Shown: positions 15,562 to 22,725 of the stretch, one piece after another
Layout: each line of letters begins with the position of its first letter
Numbering within the stretch: the stretch's first letter is position 1
Assembly: GCA_030057555.1 (NCBI GenBank)
Contig: JASGUU010000016.1
Coordinates: 1 to 36,940, forward strand
Reading direction: 5' to 3'
Source: Bacillota bacterium
Lineage (GTDB): Bacteria; Bacillota; Clostridia; Saccharofermentanales; Fastidiosipilaceae
Length of the DNA: 36,940 nt
The notes under the pieces: model-generated
Seen by the model: only the letters and a program-made list of their open reading frames with translations
What the model was told of the DNA's origin: nothing
Databases searched by the model: none
Program-made: the position numbers and the translations under genes

Positions 15562-15565
15562 TTTT

Positions 15566-15955
15566 TCACTCCATATCATCATTGTCCTCGACCTTAGCCA
15601 AGGCGAGGTAGTCCTCGTAGGACAGGTGGCGAACGGGGACTTGTAGCGCGGCGTCAACCAGGGCGGCGATCTCCCCATTACCCGCGAGTCCCTTGTAGCT
15701 CGCTTGACCGTCTTTGATCATCGCGGCCTCGATGGGGGTCATCCAGTTCCGGTTGATCACGCGTGGGCAGAGCACAGAGAGGCGGTACTTCAAGATAGTG
15801 CGCACGCCGAGATCCTCGTACTGGGCCGTGGAAAGATATTTGTTTAGCTTAACGAGGATCTTTGCGATCGGGCGTCCGAGACCAATGGTCAGACCTGCAA
15901 TGGCCGTCAAGGCTCCCGACCACTTGGCGAGTTCCCAGATATCAATGTTGATCAT
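15566..15955 (-). CDS. Phage membrane protein in lysis cassette, holin-like
   Basis: This 129-aa protein has one predicted membrane helix near the N-terminus (about 10-28, SGALTAIAGLTIGLGRPIA) and a soluble C-terminal part ending in an acidic tail. It stands between the endolysin and the LLH-like holin; the next start is only 4 nt beyond its stop and the GGAG of that gene lies in its last codons. GAGGTGAT precedes its own ATG. Position suggests a second holin, an antiholin or a spanin-like accessory. No family is certain. Confidence 0.65.
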   Translation of the reverse strand: MINIDIWELAKWSGALTAIAGLTIGLGRPIAKILVKLNKYLSTAQYEDLGVRTILKYRLSVLCPRVINRNWMTPIEAAMIKDGQASYKGLAGNGEIAALVDAALQVPVRHLSYEDYLALAKVEDNDDME

Positions 15956-15974
15956 CAGCGCATCACCTCATTTC

Positions 15975-16925
15975 CTATGCCGGAATCCGCAGGACTGTCC
16001 CGACACGCAGCAGCGCGGGATCAATGCCGGGATTCAGGGCTGCAATCTCGGGCCAGCGTCTACCGTCTCCCAGCTCCTTCACCGCGATCGCCCATAGGGT
16101 GTCGCCTCGGCTTACAGTGAAGACTTTCTCTGCCTCTGCATCCCGGACATGCCATGCTTTTTCACTGTGGATGTGGTACCAGATGCCGGTGGCGGCATCT
16201 CGACCGAAGTAGTCCTCGCCTCTGTTGAGCCTGCGGTCGATCGTGAAGGTCTGGCCCTCAAACATGATCGGGCGCGTTCCACCGCGCCACAAAGGCTCCG
16301 CGTAGCCCTGGATGTCTCGGTTTGCGACGTAGGTGGCGTGGAATTCGTGCGTCTCATCGCCGATCGTTCCGCCACCACCTGGTACGTCCTCGGTCTGCTC
16401 GGGTGGCTGGTACTCCACGCTGTAATCAACGAATGTGTCGCGGAACCATTCCCGCCAGCGTGGATAGTCCCCGATGCGCATGCGACGCAGCCCGACCCTG
16501 CTGGAGAAGGCATCAACGAAGATCCAGTCCTGCCAGCGTTCTGCGCTTACATCGACGACGTAGCCGACATGCCCCTCATGCCAGAGCGTGATGCCAACCT
16601 GCCGCGGGATCGTGGCCAGAGGCCCTTTCTCACGTGCCGCAGCATGGCTCATAGCGTCATTGCGGTCTTGGGCCGCCTGGTAACGTCCCTGCCCGGCCAT
16701 GTTGCCCCAGAGGGCAGCTTTGAGGATCCCGATGCAGTCAACGGCTATCCTGCCATGAAATGTGTCCAGGAGGGCTCGCTGAGCTGCGTTCGATGAGTAC
16801 TGCCTGCACTTGTAATCAAGCAGGGAAGGAGTCACGACGTTCCCGAACGTGCCGCGGACGTAGACCCATTTCTCCCGATGCATCTGCTCCGCTGCCTGGG
16901 CGAGCTGAAGATTGGTAAGAGCCAT
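15975..16925 (-). CDS. Endolysin, NlpC/P60-like amidase/peptidase with C-terminal LysM
   Basis: This 316-aa protein has a catalytic N-terminal half with an NlpC/P60-type layout: C64 in VDCIGILKAALWG and H119 in LWHEGHVGYVVDV as the probable Cys-His pair. A linker with GGGG follows. About residues 215-260 form an SH3-like stretch, and a LysM repeat ends the protein (VFTVSRGDTLWAIAVKEL to VGTVLRIPA, ~268-316) for peptidoglycan binding. There is no signal peptide, so release needs the holin. AAGGAGG lies 10 nt before the ATG at 16925. Two hairpins just upstream (16941-16980) separate it from the tail genes. Confidence 0.87.
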   Translation of the reverse strand: MALTNLQLAQAAEQMHREKWVYVRGTFGNVVTPSLLDYKCRQYSSNAAQRALLDTFHGRIAVDCIGILKAALWGNMAGQGRYQAAQDRNDAMSHAAAREKGPLATIPRQVGITLWHEGHVGYVVDVSAERWQDWIFVDAFSSRVGLRRMRIGDYPRWREWFRDTFVDYSVEYQPPEQTEDVPGGGGTIGDETHEFHATYVANRDIQGYAEPLWRGGTRPIMFEGQTFTIDRRLNRGEDYFGRDAATGIWYHIHSEKAWHVRDAEAEKVFTVSRGDTLWAIAVKELGDGRRWPEIAALNPGIDPALLRVGTVLRIPA

Positions 16926-16940
16926 GTTGATGTTCCTCCT

Positions 16941-16980
16941 TGCCTCTTTTCGAGGCATAAAAATAGCGGCCTTCCGCCGC
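16941..16980 (-). terminator. Two adjacent hairpins upstream of the endolysin, one terminator-like
   Basis: On the minus strand, GCGGC-GGAAG-GCCGC (16966-16980) is followed by TATTTTTAT, a short terminator. Immediately after comes TGCCTC-GAAAA-GAGGCA (16941-16957), a perfect 6-bp hairpin ending four bases before the AAGGAGG of the endolysin. The first may attenuate read-through from the tail operon; the second could affect translation of the lysin. Confidence 0.6.
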
Positions 16981-17011
16981 CGGCTTCTCAGCACTACCGT
17001 TTCGTTCTTTG

Positions 17012-17539
17012 CTATCTCGCGAAATCTTCTGACCAATCCTCGTTTGTTCCTGGTTCAGAATCGTTCCAATCGATACGGGAGATATAAAGGCTCCCTCCGT
17101 AGGTAACACGATCCCCGGTACTGTAGTAGCCCATCGTACCCTGGGGCTTAACCCATTCCGGAGGTTGCTCATCCGGCTTCACGACACGGGCGTAATGGTT
17201 ATAGGCTGTGTTGGGTGGCTTGTCGGGAGAGGCATCATGCGGTAACTTTACGCGGTAGATCGACCCCTCATAGGTAAGGAAGTTTCCCGGTTTGTATCCC
17301 TTTGCGTCAGGCTTCCAAGCGTCGATATAGGCTTCTACGTCTGGCCCCCTCGCTTCGATCATCGCCGCGATGAGTTCATCCAGTCGCTCCTCTTCAGGAG
17401 TCTTACGCGTCGCGGCCCACGCCAGAATCGCAGTCATATGCTGCCCTAACTCGGATTCTGGTTCAGGTGTTTCGCGGGCGATCTCAAGCCCTCCTTCGCC
17501 GATCAAAATGAGATGGCCTTCTTCGATTACAATCCGCAT
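17012..17539 (-). CDS. Phage tail-associated protein with tandem CBM5/12-like carbohydrate-binding repeats
   Basis: This 175-aa protein has an N-terminal ~70 residues that are charged and helical. The C-terminal ~105 residues contain two copies of a chitin-binding type 3 (CBM5/12) pattern: KGYKPGNFLTYEGSIYRVK and MGYYSTGDRVTYGGSLYIS, each with aromatic residues spaced as in sugar-binding faces, ending in NEDWSEDF. It starts within the end of the tail-fibre gene (13-nt overlap). Likely roles are receptor recognition or decoration of the tail tip. The sugar bound cannot be predicted. Confidence 0.75.
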   Translation of the reverse strand: MRIVIEEGHLILIGEGGLEIARETPEPESELGQHMTAILAWAATRKTPEEERLDELIAAMIEARGPDVEAYIDAWKPDAKGYKPGNFLTYEGSIYRVKLPHDASPDKPPNTAYNHYARVVKPDEQPPEWVKPQGTMGYYSTGDRVTYGGSLYISRIDWNDSEPGTNEDWSEDFAR

Positions 17540-19992
17540 TTTTCTATGACGCCCTCCAGTCTTGCTATTCTCTGTTCGAGGTTTTGCACTCTTCGTTCCA
17601 GCTTATCTGCTCGATCTCGCTGAACCTTGTAGCCGTACAGAGCAAGCGTAGCTACTGCCAACGGCTTTAATCCGTACTCCGTCCGGACTTCGCCTGTTTT
17701 CTCCTTCTCGCCATCAGCGTTCTCGCGCTCGACTTCGATCTCTTCGCGCGTACCAATGAGCTCATAGCCGTCAACTTCTGCGAGGTCATCAGCAATGAGG
17801 CCAAGCTGTGATGAAAGCGCGTCTGGAGTGTCGCGGTACCTAAAGGCCACCACAGAGTTAGCGGCACGGTCAAGCAGCGCCAGCAGCACCGCCGCGTCCG
17901 GTGCGTGGATGTTGGTTTTGTGCGCGCGCCCGGAGGTCTGGATGACCCCGTTGACCGCGTAGACAGCCTTCCAGCGATAGCTGCCGCCGCCAAGGTAGGT
18001 GCGGTTATCGTAGTAAGGGCGGAGCAGGCCGTCCGCCCATGTCAGGATGCGGATGGCAGAGACAAGGCTCTCGTTGCCCCAGATGATGTCAAACGCGCCG
18101 CCGATTCCGCGCTCGCTGAAGACCATGACTTGATCGCCTTCGCCCGCGCCAGTGCCCATGTTGTACAGGCGCGAGATTCTTAGGCGCTGGATAAATCCGT
18201 TCAAAAACGCCCAGCCTATAGCGCCGACGCCGCCGTAGCCCGCGCCGGACTGTATCGGCAGAATTCCAAGATCCGTCGTCTTCATCCATCCGCCGCCGCT
18301 GCCTGCGCCGTTTGCGATCTGCCAGTGCCCGTCAGACGTCGTCCACCCTCGCGTCAGTGCATTAAGGTGCGCCCCATCCACGCTGTCCGCATTAATCCCG
18401 CCGCCATGACCGTACATGGCATCGGTCAGGATGCGCTGCCACGCCTGCCATGTGGCGCTCTTGCCGTGACGATACATCAGACGCCCATCGAGCGTGGATG
18501 CCGCTCCTGAAATCAGCTGCCACGTTTGATAGTCCGCGTTCCAGCCTCGAAACGTCAACCCAGACGCCCACGCAAAACCGTAGGTGTTGGCAAACTCCGT
18601 CGAGATTGCCTTATCGGTATACTCGCTCGGTGCGCGGTTTGTGTTCCGGACATCCTCTATGCCCCATGCCAGATGAGAGGTCTGTGTCAGATCGACATCC
18701 AGAGCTCCGCGCTCATGTCTTTTCCCGACCCCGATTCCGACGTCAGCATGTATGTCAAGCGGGACACGCTCTGTCGGGATGCTGAAGGTCGCTACGGTAG
18801 TACTAAATCGATCACTGATCGTTAGACGTATATCCCAGCTTGCGTCAACCGTTATGGCTCCGCCTCCGACCACATTGTTCCCGCCATAGGTCGTCTGCGC
18901 GTAGCTCTGCTCGAATCCGAGCGTCCAGGAGGATGCCGTAGATCGCTTGTACTCGACTTTAATGGTTAGCTGGTTCTTTTCGGCGCCGTTGACCACCAGG
19001 GACGAGATTGAGCCCGAGCGATTCACCCGGACGTAGGTACCGTTTTCTGCAGCCGCCCCGCCAGAGGTGCAGCGAAACGCCTCCGCGGACGTAATGCGAG
19101 GTGCACGGTGCGCAAGGAGTGTGACCTGAAGCGTCTTCGAGTCGGTACGGCCACGACTGTCCGTGACTTTGCCGGTCGCCGTAAGAGTCCCGGAGCGGTT
19201 TACGGTGCCGGTTGTACCTGACGCAGACTTATACGTTATGCCGTTAAAGGTGATCTCATATCCGCTGATACTAGCACCGTACCCGGCGGCTGCCGATACG
19301 ATATTAAACCGGATGCGGCTCAGCGCCTGCACAAATGCTCCGACCGTCGACGCGATGTTTGCTACCGTCTCAGTAGCCGTGAGAGATGCAATGCTGGGCA
19401 TGACGGTATTAGAGACAGTCACACCGGCATCGACGGTGCGCGTGCCGATAACCTCCGAACCGCGCTTTGTGACGACAGTCGCCCTCAATGTTCCAGAGAC
19501 GGCCGCCGGTAGCTTTGCGAGGATTGCCCGGCTCTCTGCCTGAGAGAGCTGTACGCTCGAGACGTCGCCTAGCGCGGTTCTCGTCGCAATGTTCGCGCCC
19601 CCGATGGAAAAGGTTACATCGTGGGTATTCCCCGATTGATTGGCGGTCAGGGTCAAAGGAACGTTCGTCGCGCTGTCGGCCACTTCGAACGCGGCCAATG
19701 ATGGCTGCGTGGGAGAATAGAGCGGAAGGTTCTGCTCGGTATTGATCCAGGCGTACTCATAGTAGCCGGAGTTCCCCGGCAGGTTGAACCGGATTGTAAC
19801 AGCGGGCCAGGACGCCTCGTCAACGACAAAGCCACCCGAGCGATAAGAGTACGCTGTTTGCGCGGTGACCTGCCCGGACGCTCCTGTCTTGGCTAGAGCC
19901 AGGGCTTGAGTCGAATAGGTGGGGATCGTTTGTTGGATAATGATGGTCGAGTTGTTTACTACGCCATTTAGAGTTGTTGGATCGCCGGCCAT
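17527..19992 (-). CDS. Phage tail fibre/minor structural protein (DUF859-like) with C-terminal S74-type chaperone
   Basis: This 821-aa protein has a repetitive beta-rich N-terminal ~430 residues that fit DUF859 proteins of Gram-positive siphophages, including the RVPLDIHADVGIGVGKRHERGALDV block. The middle is glycine-rich and fibre-like. The last ~135 residues resemble the S74 intramolecular chaperone: S687-G-R-A-H-K692-TNI provides the Ser/Lys pair, followed by FRYRD, LGLIADDLAEV and a C-terminal coiled coil (DKLERRVQNLEQRIARLEGV). In S74 proteins this part trimerises and then cleaves itself off. Cleavage here is inferred from the conserved pair only. Confidence 0.82.
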   Translation of the reverse strand: MAGDPTTLNGVVNNSTIIIQQTIPTYSTQALALAKTGASGQVTAQTAYSYRSGGFVVDEASWPAVTIRFNLPGNSGYYEYAWINTEQNLPLYSPTQPSLAAFEVADSATNVPLTLTANQSGNTHDVTFSIGGANIATRTALGDVSSVQLSQAESRAILAKLPAAVSGTLRATVVTKRGSEVIGTRTVDAGVTVSNTVMPSIASLTATETVANIASTVGAFVQALSRIRFNIVSAAAGYGASISGYEITFNGITYKSASGTTGTVNRSGTLTATGKVTDSRGRTDSKTLQVTLLAHRAPRITSAEAFRCTSGGAAAENGTYVRVNRSGSISSLVVNGAEKNQLTIKVEYKRSTASSWTLGFEQSYAQTTYGGNNVVGGGAITVDASWDIRLTISDRFSTTVATFSIPTERVPLDIHADVGIGVGKRHERGALDVDLTQTSHLAWGIEDVRNTNRAPSEYTDKAISTEFANTYGFAWASGLTFRGWNADYQTWQLISGAASTLDGRLMYRHGKSATWQAWQRILTDAMYGHGGGINADSVDGAHLNALTRGWTTSDGHWQIANGAGSGGGWMKTTDLGILPIQSGAGYGGVGAIGWAFLNGFIQRLRISRLYNMGTGAGEGDQVMVFSERGIGGAFDIIWGNESLVSAIRILTWADGLLRPYYDNRTYLGGGSYRWKAVYAVNGVIQTSGRAHKTNIHAPDAAVLLALLDRAANSVVAFRYRDTPDALSSQLGLIADDLAEVDGYELIGTREEIEVERENADGEKEKTGEVRTEYGLKPLAVATLALYGYKVQRDRADKLERRVQNLEQRIARLEGVIEKCGL

Positions 19993-19996
19993 CTAT

Positions 19997-21970
19997 CTAT
20001 CCTCCTATCCACCGAAAAACAGTGTGTCGACCGTCTGTGCCGTACTTTTCCATCTTGTGATTGCCGACCTGCAACGAGTTCACTATTGTCGCGGAGTTGA
20101 TGTACAGCGTTTGTCCGGTGATATAGGCAACAACGGCGCCCCCATCGACGAAGTTAATCCGATCATTTTGCACCTGGATTGATAGCGGTGAGTCAAAGGC
20201 TCCAACTGTTAGAAAGCCGTCATCGAACGTCATGTACTTCGTTACGTCAGAAAGTGTGACACTATGGTTATCCGTAGAGGCCTGTACTTGCTGAACGAGG
20301 ACAGCCCATTGATCCACTGTAAGTTGCGTAGATGCCTGGGCAGATACCAGATCCGCCAGATCCGCCGCACTGGCTGTACCTGCAATAGCGTTATCAATTT
20401 GGAGTAGCTCCGCCTCATATGATTCGCGGTCAACTTTCGTCACCAGCGATCCTTCAACCATTTGCAGGCTCGCCGCAGTGTTAGCGATCTGATCCGGGAG
20501 TGTAAGCGTTTCACTGACTCTAATTTTCTCGGCAGCTATCCCTGTCGTGTTAATGTGATCGGTGTCGATGCTGCCGGCAAGGATTTGTTCAGCGCCCACC
20601 AACCCTGCGCCGAGCCCGCTGCCGTCGAGGACAGTCGTAATCTTCCAGGTGTCATCCGGGTTCTTGCTGTCCGAGATGATCAGGCGTCCTGCGCCGAAGT
20701 AGATCATCTTGGTAGGGCTCTCGTCGATCGGTGCGTTGAAGCTGTACAGCCCTGCGGGCAGCTCGTAGGCGTTCCCAGCCTCGAGATCGTAGTTGTAGCC
20801 ATCCTCGCCCCAGTAGTCCTTCTCGATGCCCGCAATGAGTGCACGAGCCTGATCGAGGGCAGTAAGACGGGTGTCTTCCGCAGTCGATACGATCTCTTCC
20901 CGGATCGCCCGAAGCCGCCTGGCGGCGTAGCTTTCAATTCGGTCTCCAAGCTCGATCTCGACCTCTGTCGGGCGGAGGAGGTTGACAACACGCTTATAGA
21001 TGCGCGTCTTATAGCGGACCCCGACATCGTCCCGGATAATAGCCACCGTGTCACCGAGTCCGGTGTCGCCCTCATCCCGCACTACAGCGCGGTAGGTGAC
21101 AAGAGGCCGGGAGATCGTCTCGAGCTGGGCATAGGTCGCTGCCAGGAGCTCCTCCGGATCTTCCAGGTCAATGAACTCGGCGACGCCCATGCGCGGCTTG
21201 CCGTTGGGATAACCAAAAACAGCAGTCCGAGCAGGGATCTCGACATAGTTCTGCCCTGCCGGCTTATCGACGGGATCCCCGTTCGCGACAGACCAGACAA
21301 CATCTGTGAAGAGGATCCGGCGCCCGAAGGCCTCTCCGACCTCCTCCCCGCGGCCTCGCCCGATGAGAGCAGTTACCAGGTCAACGCGGTTATCTTCATT
21401 GATAACGTCCAGGAGGCCGGTGCCATGCGCAAAGCGCTTCCCGCGATCCGCGCCGAACTGGTCCGCCCAGTCTACAGTCCTGCCCGTGATCTGGGTGCCG
21501 GAGATCGATACCCGGAAACGAGCCTCGAGTCCCTGGCTGAAAAGCCACTTGAAGCAGTCCAGACGCGTCTGATAGTAAAAGGTGGTTGTGATCAGCCTAG
21601 TGCTGTCGACGACGCCCGTGGTCCAGCGCGAACCGTCCAGGAGCGTGTCGCTGATATTCCGGACGGTCGCATTCTCCGGTCGGCGATCGACGATGATCCC
21701 GTCCGCTTTCAGGTCATCGTACGCGCTCTCAATCGCCTCAAAAGCGTAGAGGCCGTTGCTGATGAGTTTGCGATGGATCTTGTAGAGCCGGAACGTGTCC
21801 GGATTCACCGGATCACGGTGAGCGACATAGCAGGAGGCTGGGTCAATCGTGTCAACGGTCACCCGCAGCGTTCCTGCCCCGTTGATGGTTTCCGTCATGA
21901 TCGCCTCACGCACAGACGCCGCAGGTGTAAGCCCGAGGAAGGTCTCGGAAGCGTCGAAGAAGTAAAGCAT
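19997..21970 (-). CDS. Phage tail-tip protein (Tal-like, minor structural protein family)
   Basis: This is a 657-aa protein. The N-terminal ~370 residues fit the gp27-like hub of siphophage tail-associated proteins ('phage minor structural protein, N-terminal region'): LTPAASVREAIMTETINGAGTL, KIHRKLISNGLYAFEAIESAYD, and GDTVAIIRDDVGVRYKTRIYKR. A helical linker (YAARRLRAIREEIVSTAED) leads to a region with TDHINTTGIAAEKI, common in antireceptor proteins. Order after Dit and before the fibre supports the role. It shares one base with the Dit stop (21970). No peptidase motif was recognised. Confidence 0.82.
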   Translation of the reverse strand: MLYFFDASETFLGLTPAASVREAIMTETINGAGTLRVTVDTIDPASCYVAHRDPVNPDTFRLYKIHRKLISNGLYAFEAIESAYDDLKADGIIVDRRPENATVRNISDTLLDGSRWTTGVVDSTRLITTTFYYQTRLDCFKWLFSQGLEARFRVSISGTQITGRTVDWADQFGADRGKRFAHGTGLLDVINEDNRVDLVTALIGRGRGEEVGEAFGRRILFTDVVWSVANGDPVDKPAGQNYVEIPARTAVFGYPNGKPRMGVAEFIDLEDPEELLAATYAQLETISRPLVTYRAVVRDEGDTGLGDTVAIIRDDVGVRYKTRIYKRVVNLLRPTEVEIELGDRIESYAARRLRAIREEIVSTAEDTRLTALDQARALIAGIEKDYWGEDGYNYDLEAGNAYELPAGLYSFNAPIDESPTKMIYFGAGRLIISDSKNPDDTWKITTVLDGSGLGAGLVGAEQILAGSIDTDHINTTGIAAEKIRVSETLTLPDQIANTAASLQMVEGSLVTKVDRESYEAELLQIDNAIAGTASAADLADLVSAQASTQLTVDQWAVLVQQVQASTDNHSVTLSDVTKYMTFDDGFLTVGAFDSPLSIQVQNDRINFVDGGAVVAYITGQTLYINSATIVNSLQVGNHKMEKYGTDGRHTVFRWIGG

Positions 21971-22725
21971 CAGAGCCTCCTCTCCCTGTAGGTGATCGTT
22001 AAAGCGGCGGCAGGAGTGCTCGTGATCGTATCTCCGGCTTTCACGGAGAAGCCTTCATAGTCGGACGCGAGTTCAAGCCGGTTTGCTGCCGGCTGCCCGT
22101 TCTCGGTCAGGATCGGGCTCCCCAGCCACGAGACTTTGTAGACCGCTCCTGCCGCGATCGGTCCAGTGATGTAGAGGTTGTGCTGCCCGCAGGTGATCCG
22201 CAAAGAGGCGCCAGCCGCCTCTGGGACGGCCACGATGCTCTCCAGGGCAACTGGATAGCCCGGTTCCCCGGCGAGCGTTCCTGTGCTCACCTGCGCAGCA
22301 CTACGGGCGTACGGGTCTGGGCAGACAAAGGTAAGCGTTATAACCTGCTGCCTTCGATCGTTTTTCGGCGCTTTGTAGCCGTGATAGAAAGCCTGAAAGA
22401 GCCACCCGGGGGCATCCGTAAACGCCAGCTCCTGAAGCCCTTTATGTAGCTTGGCATTGAGCTCAAGGGCCGCTTCGTTGTAGTTCAGGACCAGAGCCTC
22501 GACGTAGATGTAGCGCTCCGGAAGCCGGGCATGATCTACCCAAACGCCATCCCCGCCGACACGCGCTGTCATCGAGAGCTGGGGAGACATAAGCTCCCGT
22601 CCAGTGACGTTCAGCGTGCGGAAACCGGGGATGACTTCGTCAAGCACTGACCCGCCCCAGATAGTCCGGAGCGGGTCAGGGGTCTCGATGTTCGGGCCGC
22701 TTGTGTCCGTGAATTCATACGCCAT
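21970..22725 (-). CDS. Distal tail protein (Dit-like, siphovirus tail family)
   Basis: This 251-aa protein has a fold pattern like siphophage Dit proteins: an N-terminal region with beta strands (IPGFRTLNVTGRELMSP, RYIYVEALVLNYNEAALELNAKLHKGL) and the typical FVCPDPYA element around residue 130, followed by a beta-sandwich C-terminal half. Dit forms the ring joining the tail tube to the tail-tip hub. It sits between the tape measure and the Tal-like gene, overlapping both (11 nt and 1 nt), which is the standard position. Confidence 0.85.
   Translation of the reverse strand: MAYEFTDTSGPNIETPDPLRTIWGGSVLDEVIPGFRTLNVTGRELMSPQLSMTARVGGDGVWVDHARLPERYIYVEALVLNYNEAALELNAKLHKGLQELAFTDAPGWLFQAFYHGYKAPKNDRRQQVITLTFVCPDPYARSAAQVSTGTLAGEPGYPVALESIVAVPEAAGASLRITCGQHNLYITGPIAAGAVYKVSWLGSPILTENGQPAANRLELASDYEGFSVKAGDTITSTPAAALTITYRERRL

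Noticed and set aside
20462-21991. Long plus-strand open frame of 509 codons
   Set aside because: It is antisense to the tail-tip gene, lacks a ribosome site and protein-like pattern, and reflects the codon bias of the real minus gene. The same applies to the long antisense frames at 28707-30227 (plus), 10484-11428 (minus) and 11481-12257 (minus).
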